Source: Paenibacillus graminis
Lineage (GTDB): Bacteria > Bacillota > Bacilli > Paenibacillales > Paenibacillaceae
NCBI RefSeq assembly: GCF_000758705.1
Contig: NZ_CP009287.1
Coordinates: forward strand, 4,278,001 to 4,342,000
DNA: 64,000 nt
Reading direction: 5' to 3'
The notes under the pieces were generated by a model. The model was not told the origin of the DNA. It searched no databases and worked only from the letters and a program-made list of their open reading frames with translations. Position numbers and translations under genes: made by a program. This document shows, piece by piece, positions 7,173-14,330 of the stretch (positions are counted from its first letter, which is position 1; each line of letters opens with the position of its first letter).

Positions 7173-7595
7173 ATGAGTAAAAAAGATGTATACCGCTTTT
7201 GGGCGCTGCTCGATACGGCAGACGAAGGAATCTCTGTTCGCTTTCCCGATCTTCCCGGATGCCTGACTTCCGGAGACAGCGCGGAAGAAGCCTATGCTGC
7301 AGCCCGTGAAGCGCTGGAGGGATTTCTGTACGTCATGGAGCAAGATGGTGACTCTATTCCCGCACCTTCCCCATTGGATGTGATACTGGCACAAGCAGAT
7401 GTCGGAGAAGCCGCATGTGACGTTCAGGTGTATATGCCTGTTGTTCGGGAGGCTATGGAGAACAAGGCTGTAAAGAAGACGCTGAGCGTACCCAAGTGGT
7501 TAAATGATGCAGCGGAGAGTCAGCACCTTAATTTTAGCCAGGTCCTTCAGGAAGGATTGAAACGGAATTTAGGTATTGATAATCAGCGCGTTTAA
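7173..7595 (+). CDS. hicB: HicB family antitoxin
   Basis: 140 residues. The N-terminal degenerate RNase H-like domain (FWALLDTADEGISVRFPDLP, GCLTSGDSAEEAYAAAREAL) binds HicA. The C-terminal segment (VKKTLSVPKWLNDAAESQHL, NFSQVLQEGLKR) has a ribbon-helix-helix pattern that would bind the palindromes upstream of hicA. ATG 7173 after AAGGAGG. The stop is about 20 bases before a hammerhead ribozyme, so the 3' end of the message may be formed by self-cleavage. Confidence 0.9.
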   Translation: MSKKDVYRFWALLDTADEGISVRFPDLPGCLTSGDSAEEAYAAAREALEGFLYVMEQDGDSIPAPSPLDVILAQADVGEAACDVQVYMPVVREAMENKAVKKTLSVPKWLNDAAESQHLNFSQVLQEGLKRNLGIDNQRV

Positions 7596-7614
7596 GTGGC
7601 AATTGCTTGGCCTA

Positions 7615-7690
7615 TTCACCCGCCTGACGATGGCCGGAAGGGAAACGGCCGAAACTCACTCCCCAATCTTGGAGGGTGAGTCGCGGGAAC
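7615..7690 (+). ncRNA. Hammerhead ribozyme, type I topology
   Basis: All core elements are in order: CTGACGA (7624-7630), GAAA (7651-7654) and the GTC cleavage triplet (7680-7682). Stem I is CCCGC (7619-7623) with GCGGG (7683-7687). Stem II is GGCCG (7632-7636) with CGGCC (7646-7650), 9-base loop. Stem III is ACTCAC (7654-7659) with GTGAGT (7676-7681), extended by further pairs to an AATCTT loop. Stem I is open, so the topology is type I. One extra U (7631) follows the CUGANGA box; natural hammerheads of LTSV and CChMVd also carry an extra base there. Predicted cleavage is between 7682 and 7683, 87 bases after the hicB stop codon. Confidence 0.85.
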
Positions 7691-7712
7691 CCGCAACTGT
7701 TCTTCATAAAAT

Positions 7713-7733
7713 AAAAAAGCCCCCGCGCTGGGC
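7713..7733 (-). terminator. Leftward terminator
   Basis: On the minus strand GCCCAGCGCGGGGGC (GCCC/GGGC stem) is followed by TTTTTT. It would stop leftward transcription from the 8057-8539 gene before it runs antisense into hicAB. Confidence 0.55.
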
Positions 7734-7814
7734 AGAGGCATACATAAAGGAAAATACTCCCTTATTGGCGAATGACTAATAGTTTGTCATCTGACCAAGA
7801 AGGGAGGTATTACA

Positions 7815-8060
7815 GTGGATGAATTGGCGAAGAGTATTTTATCTTTCCTGATAAAAGAAAACGAAAAGGGAGAGTCGTGGTCTCCCTTGAATGACGAAGC
7901 TTCAGAGAAAAGATTTGAAGCTCCATGGACAAGAATAATGGTGCGGCTCCGCATGATGCAAGCCGGTGGTTTGATCACTATTCAAGCTTTAAACTCGGAC
8001 GACGAACCGTCCGATGTTGGGATCAAATTAACCGAAAAAGGCAAGAACTTTTCAATTTAA
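7815..8060 (+). CDS. Small protein with winged-helix-like C-terminus, 81 aa
   Basis: GTG start at 7815 behind GGGAGGT. Short helical protein. The second half (RIMVRLRMMQAGGLITIQAL, then VGIKLTEKGKNF) resembles a winged helix with a terminal TxKG motif, as in MarR/PadR-like or phage regulators. No other domain is present. It overlaps the end of the leftward gene 8057-8539 by four bases. Could be a prophage regulator; not assigned. Confidence 0.6.
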   Translation: MDELAKSILSFLIKENEKGESWSPLNDEASEKRFEAPWTRIMVRLRMMQAGGLITIQALNSDDEPSDVGIKLTEKGKNFSI

Positions 8061-8539
8061 ACTTTGATGTCATGGAAGGTCTGGATAGATTCGCGAATAA
8101 TCTCCCGGACCTTTCCTAAATTATCTTCGTTCAGCAAAGAGATTTTTATGAGAACACTAAACGCGCTGCAGAAACCCGTGATGCTTGTTGCCTCTTCCGG
8201 ATTTTCTTCATAGAATTTCTTCACAAATTTCATGGCACTTTTAATGGATGCCAGGTTCCATTCTTCATTAGTCATATATTTTTCTCCTTCCTTATTTGAT
8301 CCTATGTAGGAACTCTTGATAAAACCTCCGTCTATAAGCTCAGTTTGTCCGTGATTATGATCCGTTTTAATCGGAGGAACGAGAGAAAAGTCATAACCAT
8401 TCTTGTTAACCTTAAAGTAGTCGCTATCTTTCGGAATCCCAAAATTATGAGCTCCTGTAGATACCGGATTTGCTTCCTTTTCTGCTTCTCGCTTATCAAG
8501 TTCTTCACGTACAATTCTCCGGATCATTTCCTCATTCAT
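8057..8539 (-). CDS. Hypothetical prophage protein, 160 aa
   Basis: ATG 8537-8539 behind GGGAGG. The N-terminus is helical and charged (NEEMIRRIVREELDKREAEK). The middle contains GYDFSLVPPIKTDHNHG. The C-terminus is helical with TSITGFCSAFSVLIKISLL. There is no signal peptide and I recognise no domain. It is divergent from the stalk-domain gene at 8614 and convergent with the small gene at 7815, so it is a single-gene unit with the terminator at 7713-7733 as its probable end. Confidence 0.6.
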   Translation of the reverse strand: MNEEMIRRIVREELDKREAEKEANPVSTGAHNFGIPKDSDYFKVNKNGYDFSLVPPIKTDHNHGQTELIDGGFIKSSYIGSNKEGEKYMTNEEWNLASIKSAMKFVKKFYEENPEEATSITGFCSAFSVLIKISLLNEDNLGKVREIIRESIQTFHDIKV

Positions 8540-8613
8540 TTACATTTCCTCCCTAAAACTTCTGGCAAATTATACCGTATAATATGGTAATATGAAACCA
8601 AGGAGTGATTCTC

Positions 8614-9159
8614 TTGAAAAAAGCAATTATAGGACTTGTAGCCGGTATGTTAATCGGATCGGCAGGAATGGCCGCAGCTGCGACCACCCCAACCGTCCAG
8701 GCTGTACTTGCAAAATTCACAATTTCCATCGACGGACAAAAGCAGACGCTTAAGAATGATCCGCTTGTTTATAAAGGCACTACATACCTGCCAGTCCGCG
8801 AAGTGGCCGAAATGACAGGGTACGCATTGGAGTTTGATAATTCGAAAAAATTCATTGATTTCAAATCGAAGGGAGGAACTAACGTGACCACATCACAAGT
8901 TGAAAACGAAATTAATTTAAGTGAATGGATTTCTGCTAAAAAATTAGTTGAGGATTACGCCGTGGACATATCAGCAGCTTCTGGAAAAATTAGAGATATC
9001 AGTTTTGAGCTGGGCGATAAAAAGATAGTTTTCTCAATGCCTGGGCAATTGGTAAATGACGAATATACAAGCGTTGATGGTATGCATACCGCCATTGTTA
9101 AGGATGGGACTATCTATCTCTCGAAAGAAGCAGCTTCTTATTTAGGAGTTAATTTCTAA
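8614..9159 (+). CDS. Secreted stalk-domain (copper amine oxidase N-terminal-like) protein
   Basis: 181 residues. TTG start at 8614, eight bases after AGGAG. Signal peptide (KKAIIGLVAGMLIGSAGMAA). Residues about 35-85 (ISIDGQKQTLKNDPLVYKGT, TYLPVREVAEMTGY, LEFDNSKKFI) are one Cu_amine_oxidN1 stalk unit, a fold very common on Paenibacillus secreted proteins. The remainder is an unassigned second domain that looks like a degenerate repeat (LGDKKIVFSMPGQLVNDEYT, IYLSKEAASYLG). Convergent with the tail spike gene: the two stops overlap by two bases. A moron gene of the prophage. Confidence 0.8.
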   Translation: MKKAIIGLVAGMLIGSAGMAAAATTPTVQAVLAKFTISIDGQKQTLKNDPLVYKGTTYLPVREVAEMTGYALEFDNSKKFIDFKSKGGTNVTTSQVENEINLSEWISAKKLVEDYAVDISAASGKIRDISFELGDKKIVFSMPGQLVNDEYTSVDGMHTAIVKDGTIYLSKEAASYLGVNF

Positions 9160-11189
9160 TAGTTCCCACCCCCTCTGCTTTGAACGAACAATTGAGAAAC
9201 AACTGTGGCCGCTATACGCCCGAGTTTATCGGGCGTTATGCGGATCTCGTGAAAAACCCCCCTATTAACCTTTCCACTTTCATCCTTGCTCAAATAAGGA
9301 ATGATGTCTATATCCGTCCCACTTGTCTCGTTAAACGGGACCACATTACCATCCACTGTTATGTTTAAAGCCGTTGGTGATGGCCCTGAATAAATTCCGT
9401 ACTCGATCCCGTGTGTATGAGCTGGGATCTGATGTGTATGTTCCATGTTGTGTGTATGCTCCATGTCGTGCGTATGATCCATGTCATGTGTGTGCTCCAT
9501 ATTGTGCGTATGTGAATCAATGTTGTGAGTATGATCCATATCATGTATATGATCAGGCAAATCTATTAAATGTGAGTGCATAGCCGGGTTGTGAGTGTGC
9601 CCCGCATGGGTAACCCAAGTCACAAACCCCCCGCCTGGTGTCGCTAATTGAGTTCCATTAGCCACACCATGATTATGGGCACCTTCATATGTTGTGGGAT
9701 CTGGTGCAAAACCCGGATCTAGTTTATAAGCTCCGGTTCTGGTATTGACCACTCCTCCACCAGCTGCTGTTGTTGATCTGCTGCTTGGACCTGATGTTGT
9801 TTGCCCCCCTGCCGCCGTGGTTTCTGTACTACTAGGCCCTGCTGTCTGCCTTGTGCTAGGCCCTGCTGTGTCTCTTGTGCTCGGTCCAGCCGTTTGTGTG
9901 CTGCTCGGACCGGATGAAACTGCTGGAGCCGAAGCAATCGCCTTACTATAAGCCCGGAACGCCTCTACCTGGAACGACAGCATGACTTTATTGATCCGCG
10001 CCGTCTCCTCCGGTACGTAGAACTTGAGGATGGCTGGATGTGTTGGGTCTGCATTGTCTGCAAAATCCCTGGTATCTAAGTTGGTTGCCCCCTGCGCATA
10101 TGAATCGTTAATGTGCTGCCGGTTCTGCAGGTCCGCTATGCTTCCCGCGATATCCTCTGTCCGGTTTGCGATTTCAATCTGTACGTCTCCAGGTGCGCCG
10201 AGCATGTCATCCTTGCCCACGTTGACCACCCGCACAATAACATCCTCGCCCATCTCATCATCTTGTACCCTTACACGCGCTCCGGTCTTGAACTTATATA
10301 TCTGCTGTCCAGTCAGGCGGTGAATTTCAGAGCCTCCGACGCGGTAGGATATGCGAGGCACCTTTAGCTCATTAAACAGTGTCTGGCAGCGAGCCAGCAG
10401 TGTCTCAGGGTATTCGAAACGTCGGTCCACAAAGATAGATGAAAGTATACCGTACTTAGCCTGCGCTGCTGCATCCTCGATGTATGGCAGGCCGCCGTTA
10501 ATTCCCGCGAATGTCAGTTGATTAACCCCTTCTCCAAATCCAAGACCATACAGCCGCGTGCATAGGTTTGTCGGGTCCACTACCTTCTCAATCTCCGTCA
10601 TGTTCACGCCATACCGGATATAAGCCGTAACCGCTTCATCGGGTGGCACAAGGTTCAGCGTCCAAGGATAGGATGTGGTGTCCCATGTCCACTGATATTC
10701 GGAGTCAAAAGGCTTTGGCACCGAAAAAAGCGCCCCGAGCAGCGTCTCATTTTCCCAGTTGTATTCGAATTGTCGCGTGAAGCCCACTGTTCCCAGCTTC
10801 CAACGAGGCATAACTTGCTTGGATAGGATATACTGAATCACTTGAGCGGTGTACACACCCAAATTACCAACCGTATGAGATTGGAACAGTACGTCATTCA
10901 GCAGCGTAGCCAGGACATGCTCACATTCATATTTGATAATCGGCCCGCTCTGGCTCCGGTTCATGGTGTTCGGTACAATTCGAAAGAGTTCCACCCGTTC
11001 GTCATCATCGTACAGCTCTACAAAATAGAACGGCCGGCACTCTACATTCTTGGGATCATCCCCCGGCAGGCTGAAGCCCGCGGTCCATAATGAATTGAGT
11101 GGCATACTATATTCGATGTCAAACGCATTCTCCAACAGCGCCACACGCCGCATCTGAGCATCATAAATTGTGACTGGTGCTTTAGGCAT
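9156..11189 (-). CDS. Phage tail spike / endopeptidase-type tail protein with His-x-His repeats
   Basis: 677 residues from ATG 11187-11189 (AGAGGTGG upstream; a TTG 27 bases earlier is possible). The N-terminal about 390 residues fit the phage minor structural protein / prophage tail family (VTIYDAQMRRVALLENAF, FFSV-type KPFDSEYQWTW, RLYGLGFGEGVNQLTF), the baseplate hub at the tail tip. Then comes a low-complexity segment of TAGPST repeats. Next is a run of about ten histidine-x-histidine motifs (DHTHDMEHTHNMEHTHQIPA), like the iron-coordinating HxH tips of phage fibres, and a terminal beta domain. Last gene of the late leftward operon. Adsorption and host contact are its likely roles. Confidence 0.75.
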   Translation of the reverse strand: MPKAPVTIYDAQMRRVALLENAFDIEYSMPLNSLWTAGFSLPGDDPKNVECRPFYFVELYDDDERVELFRIVPNTMNRSQSGPIIKYECEHVLATLLNDVLFQSHTVGNLGVYTAQVIQYILSKQVMPRWKLGTVGFTRQFEYNWENETLLGALFSVPKPFDSEYQWTWDTTSYPWTLNLVPPDEAVTAYIRYGVNMTEIEKVVDPTNLCTRLYGLGFGEGVNQLTFAGINGGLPYIEDAAAQAKYGILSSIFVDRRFEYPETLLARCQTLFNELKVPRISYRVGGSEIHRLTGQQIYKFKTGARVRVQDDEMGEDVIVRVVNVGKDDMLGAPGDVQIEIANRTEDIAGSIADLQNRQHINDSYAQGATNLDTRDFADNADPTHPAILKFYVPEETARINKVMLSFQVEAFRAYSKAIASAPAVSSGPSSTQTAGPSTRDTAGPSTRQTAGPSSTETTAAGGQTTSGPSSRSTTAAGGGVVNTRTGAYKLDPGFAPDPTTYEGAHNHGVANGTQLATPGGGFVTWVTHAGHTHNPAMHSHLIDLPDHIHDMDHTHNIDSHTHNMEHTHDMDHTHDMEHTHNMEHTHQIPAHTHGIEYGIYSGPSPTALNITVDGNVVPFNETSGTDIDIIPYLSKDESGKVNRGVFHEIRITPDKLGRIAATVVSQLFVQSRGGGNY

Positions 11190-11793
11190 AATAACCACCT
11201 CTGAGCCTTCCCTCAATCTCCCTGACGACTTCCCAATTCATTCGTCGCGGGGAATCAAATACTATATCGTAGGCGGCTCTCATTTGATCAGCAGCCACGT
11301 TGAAGGTTACACCGCCCGTTGCCGTTCCGAGACCCGGACAGATGACCCGCTCAATGTACTTCCGGTGTTCTCCGCCGCCGTTGTCATTATGATTAAGAAT
11401 GGCTTGAAGCGCCGCTTTCATCGCTAGGAAAACATTGATTGTCCCTGCAATGATCATGGGAAACCTCATTGTCGGTGTATGCGCGACAAATGGATGCTTT
11501 GTGTTTTCCGTCTCAATAATCAGCGATGTGCCAACAGCCTGCATTCTGGCATGATACACGAAAATACTCGCTTGGACAGATCGCTGCAGCTCTGGTCCGA
11601 AGAACTCCGCCACTCTGAGATCAAAACCGCCGTCCATGATGCCGTAACTATTCGCAGGAGTGATTATGCAATCCCACTCCTCTATTTCTTGGAATGGACT
11701 ATTCATGACCTTGACGTCCTCCAGCCCTGCAAAGGCTTGTTCAAATTCACAACAAAGATCAGGATTTATATCCGCTAATATCAGTTCAATCAT
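11182..11793 (-). CDS. Macro domain protein in the tail operon
   Basis: 203 residues. The two ADP-ribose-binding signatures of macro domains are visible: ITPANSYGIMDGGFD (residues about 44-58) and CPGLGTATGGV (about 150-160). Macro domains bind ADP-ribose or remove it from proteins, DNA or signal nucleotides. The gene overlaps the tail spike gene by eight bases, so it is translated with the late structural genes, an unusual place for an enzyme. It may act on ADP-ribose-type defence signals, but that is inference. It is complete, with both loops intact. Confidence 0.75.
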   Translation of the reverse strand: MIELILADINPDLCCEFEQAFAGLEDVKVMNSPFQEIEEWDCIITPANSYGIMDGGFDLRVAEFFGPELQRSVQASIFVYHARMQAVGTSLIIETENTKHPFVAHTPTMRFPMIIAGTINVFLAMKAALQAILNHNDNGGGEHRKYIERVICPGLGTATGGVTFNVAADQMRAAYDIVFDSPRRMNWEVVREIEGRLRGGYYA

Positions 11794-11804
11794 GGTGGCC
11801 CTCC

Positions 11805-12323
11805 TTATATGAATTTATCCCGGTACGTGATCCGGAGTAAAACACTGCGTCCTGTTGCAGGGTCTGTGTAAACGATGTTGTTATCTCCGAGATTCAAATC
11901 AAAAAAATCGCCCTGCATCATGTGAAGAGCATTTTGGCTGTTCTTGGTGAAGGTCAGGTTCTTGCTGTCGATTATGATCCGGTCACCTGGAGCAAAGGTT
12001 CCTGAAAAATTGATTTCATCGATGTGGAATCTGCTGCCATTACCTAGCAGCTTTCCAATCCCATGCAAAACGGCCTGCTGTGATAGCTCTCGGATAAATG
12101 ATCCTTTTAAATCGCCTGCTCCGCTAAGAGCAGCAGCGAACATAATCTCACGTATAAATGTTGCCTTGAGTCCGCCTTGGCCTTGTATACCTGCCGATCC
12201 GGTAGCAATGACGTTAGCTCCTGCCTTTAGTACCCCTTCTCCTTGCAGAACCGCGCTGCCAAATACAAAAACCGAAAACTCCCGATTAAACGCTATTCGG
12301 TTAAACGATCCTCTATTAAACAT
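11805..12323 (-). CDS. Tail protein with a distal-tail (Dit) C-terminal-like domain
   Basis: 172 residues from ATG 12321-12323 behind AGGAG. The N-terminal half has alternating Gly-rich repeats (SAVLQGEGVLKAGA, SAGIQGQGGLKATF, AALSGAGDLKGSF). The C-terminal 70 residues (INFSGTFAPGDRIIIDSKNL, MMQGDFFDLNLGDNNIVYTD, RSVLLRITYRDKFI) match the pattern of the second domain of siphovirus Dit proteins. The Dit at 18400-18993 ends before that domain, so it may have been moved here. Baseplate or spike attachment is plausible. Confidence 0.65.
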   Translation of the reverse strand: MFNRGSFNRIAFNREFSVFVFGSAVLQGEGVLKAGANVIATGSAGIQGQGGLKATFIREIMFAAALSGAGDLKGSFIRELSQQAVLHGIGKLLGNGSRFHIDEINFSGTFAPGDRIIIDSKNLTFTKNSQNALHMMQGDFFDLNLGDNNIVYTDPATGRSVLLRITYRDKFI

Positions 12324-12346
12324 GGACAGGTCTCCTATCCTAAAAA

Positions 12347-12396
12347 TGAAATAAGCCCCGCCTTGAAGGGCAGGGCATAATCCCAAGCGCTTGGGA
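12347..12396 (-). terminator. Terminator and perfect 16-bp palindrome after the holin gene
   Basis: On the minus strand GCCCTGCC / GGCGGGGC with a short loop is followed by TTATTTCATTTTT (stem 12355-12376). Just before it lies the perfect palindrome TCCCAAGCGCTTGGGA (12381-12396). Together they separate the lysis genes from the spike genes. Confidence 0.6.
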
Positions 12397-12398
12397 AT

Positions 12399-12614
12399 TT
12401 ACTTTATATCAGTGTATCCTTTGCCTGCTTCCGGGTTGCTTACAATCCCTAGTACCACCAGGATACCCAAGACAGCATTTACCGCCGCTGTAACCTCTTC
12501 GTATTTCTCCGGGGCCAACTGAAACCCGAAGATTGCCCCAATGGTCTGTACACCCAGTAGCACAGCCGCTGTCAAGGATACCCATAAGCCATAATTACGC
12601 CATTTGCTATTCAT
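12399..12614 (-). CDS. Phage holin
   Basis: 71 residues with two membrane segments (YGLWVSLTAAVLLGVQTIGA and VNAVLGILVVLGIV) and the SNPEAGKGYTD tail typical of the phage_holin_1 family of Gram-positive phages. It forms the membrane lesion that releases the endolysin. Two bases separate it from the endolysin gene upstream, so the two are co-translated. Confidence 0.85.
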   Translation of the reverse strand: MNSKWRNYGLWVSLTAAVLLGVQTIGAIFGFQLAPEKYEEVTAAVNAVLGILVVLGIVSNPEAGKGYTDIK

Positions 12615-12616
12615 GA

Positions 12617-13384
12617 TTATTTAGCCCCCTTTGTAAAAAGACCAAGATTAAAGAGTATTTGAATCATATTAAGTTCCAGCTTTGACTTGTCCGCCGATGT
12701 GGTTACCGCTCCCGCTGCCTTAGCAGCTTCTAGTGCGTCTTTGTAACCAGTGGCATATGTTTCCTTGCCTGAGATATTCAAACGTTTCTCCAAGGCCGCT
12801 ATGCGTCCCTCTTGTTCCTCAACTACTTGCTCCAACTCCGCGATTTTACTCATATCCTCACTTGCCTCCTCTTGTAATTTATCAATGACGGCAAATGCCG
12901 CTTTTACCTGTGCTGCTGTTGGCTGATAACCTTGTCGCAACGCGGACAGTGCCAGACCAAAGCTCATTTGAAAATGCGGATAATCCTTTATACTGGTCCA
13001 GTCCCCGCCCCACTCAAAGCCCAGCGCCTTAGCCTCCTGTACAACCTCCTGCCAGTCAGCCACCCTATCACTGTCACCGTCCCGCGTCGTGTCCCAGGAG
13101 ACGTTACGACCATCCAGCTGCAGCAGCCCAAAGTCTATAGCCAGACCGTAATTGTGATAACTGTGTCCACCTTTGGCGTTGGTTACGATCTGGCCGGGCT
13201 TCGTGCGACCCTTCGCGTAGAGAGAATCTTGCTCTGCGATTGTCCGCAGTCCCTGGGTAATAACGATTGGCACACCCCGCGCATAGCAGCGCTCAATGAG
13301 CGCCACCGTAGCCGCCACCAGGACCGGGTGTAGCCCAACAAGGCGAGCCTGAGATTTAAGCTTTACTTGGTCAAGCGTCAGCAT
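12617..13384 (-). CDS. Endolysin, L-alanyl-D-glutamate peptidase type (VanY/M15 family)
   Basis: 255 residues. Residues about 1-150 form an M15-type zinc peptidase: QGLRTIAEQDSLYAKGRT, the zinc motif HSYHNYGLAIDFG, and the terminal WGGDWTSIKDYPHFQ histidine. It cuts the peptide stem of peptidoglycan at the end of infection. Residues about 165-205 form a coiled coil (DMSKIAELEQVVEEQEGRIA ALEKRL). The last 50 residues are helical and may replace a usual wall-binding repeat. No signal peptide, so export depends on the adjacent holin. Confidence 0.85.
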   Translation of the reverse strand: MLTLDQVKLKSQARLVGLHPVLVAATVALIERCYARGVPIVITQGLRTIAEQDSLYAKGRTKPGQIVTNAKGGHSYHNYGLAIDFGLLQLDGRNVSWDTTRDGDSDRVADWQEVVQEAKALGFEWGGDWTSIKDYPHFQMSFGLALSALRQGYQPTAAQVKAAFAVIDKLQEEASEDMSKIAELEQVVEEQEGRIAALEKRLNISGKETYATGYKDALEAAKAAGAVTTSADKSKLELNMIQILFNLGLFTKGAK

Positions 13385-13751
13385 CTTCCTTCTCCTCCTC
13401 TCTCTTAACAGCCGGGAAGGACAGAAACAGATCCTGCCTCCGGGTATACATGAGCACGGTCAGGATCACCAGTCCCAATGTCGTGCCGGTCTGTGCTACG
13501 GTCCAGGCTTGAGACTTAAGCGCTGCATAGACTGCATCCCCGCCGGTAGCAGTGCTGAAGCGAATCCAGAAGGCCACAGCCATTTTGACCGTGTATGCCC
13601 CGAGGAAGAAGAACGCCGCCAGCATAAATAGGCTAACCACCCTGGCCCGGAATCTCTTCCGAAAGTACAAAAAAAGCGCGGCTATCAGCAGCAACGCACA
13701 GACAAACGAAATACCGTATGCAATCAATAACAAAATATCAATGCCCCCCAT
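13371..13751 (-). CDS. Small membrane protein of the lysis region, 126 aa
   Basis: Three membrane segments (ILLLIAYGISFVCALLLIAA, VVSLFMLAAFFFLGAYTVKM, QTGTTLGLVILTVLMYT) and an acidic tail (KREEEKEDADA). It overlaps both the endolysin (14 bases) and the gene upstream. ATG 13749-13751 has GGGGTG upstream; an earlier in-frame ATG at 13769 is less well placed. It could be a second holin or antiholin by position and topology; not assigned to a family. Confidence 0.55.
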   Translation of the reverse strand: MGGIDILLLIAYGISFVCALLLIAALFLYFRKRFRARVVSLFMLAAFFFLGAYTVKMAVAFWIRFSTATGGDAVYAALKSQAWTVAQTGTTLGLVILTVLMYTRRQDLFLSFPAVKREEEKEDADA

Positions 13752-13935
13752 GATTAACACCCCGATCATATATTAAAAATTCAGCAAAGCCGTTATTCCT
13801 GATTTCCTCCTGAATCTCCTTGGAGGCATCTTTGTAACGGCGAATGGAGACAGTCACCCGCCCGGACGCTTGGTGTAGCTCTCTCTCTTTATCGCGGTAC
13901 CGGGGGAATACTCGTCTTAACCACTTCATAAGCAC
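13738..13935 (-). CDS. Small basic protein of the lysis region, 65 aa
   Basis: GTG start at 13935 behind GGGGAGG (spacing six); an ATG two codons later is also possible. Very basic N-terminus (KWLRRVFPRYRDKERELHQA), then a helical segment (RRYKDASKEIQEEIRNNG). No membrane segment. Overlaps the next gene by 14 bases. Unknown function; conserved context with holin genes is the only clue. Confidence 0.5.
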   Translation of the reverse strand: MLMKWLRRVFPRYRDKERELHQASGRVTVSIRRYKDASKEIQEEIRNNGFAEFLIYDRGVNHGGH

Positions 13936-13937
13936 GG

Positions 13938-14237
13938 TTATCCTCCCCTATCCTCATCATTGCCGTTAACAGCAGCATGATCTATTTTGAGTCTCTGCAG
14001 CACTTCAAGTGTTGGAGCCATAAAGTCGGCCCGCTCTTTATCCAATATCGCCTGTAGCCGGTCCCGGTCTTCCTCCGCGCGGTCCAGCAGTTCACGCGGT
14101 ACCAGGTTACCCTTAACGATGGACCTGACCAGCGTGATAACGATGATCAGCAATATCAGCGCGACGATGTAGGCCAGGCCATATTTATCTGCGAGCGGCA
14201 GCAGCTTTTCAAGATTTGATACGTCATTGCTATCCAT
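13938..14237 (-). CDS. Membrane-anchored coiled-coil protein of the lysis region, 99 aa
   Basis: One membrane segment near the N-terminus (YIVALILLIIVITLVRSIV), then a charged helix (ELLDRAEEDRDRLQAILDKE RADFMAPTLEVLQRL). This topology is common among phage holin-associated proteins of Gram-positive hosts. First gene of the lysis group, after the terminator at 14302-14322. Confidence 0.6.
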   Translation of the reverse strand: MDSNDVSNLEKLLPLADKYGLAYIVALILLIIVITLVRSIVKGNLVPRELLDRAEEDRDRLQAILDKERADFMAPTLEVLQRLKIDHAAVNGNDEDRGG

Positions 14238-14301
14238 TCCCCCCGCTCCCTTCTCTCTCTAATGTAAAAAAGACAGCCCCCGGGACAACCGAGAGCAAAA
14301 T

Positions 14302-14322
14302 AAAAACGCCTGCTATGGCGTT
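14302..14322 (-). terminator. Terminator after the long fibre gene
   Basis: On the minus strand AACGCC-ATAGCA-GGCGTT followed by TTTATTTT. It separates tail genes from lysis genes, so the lysis group needs read-through or its own promoter. Confidence 0.75.
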
Positions 14323-14330
14323 AACGTAAA

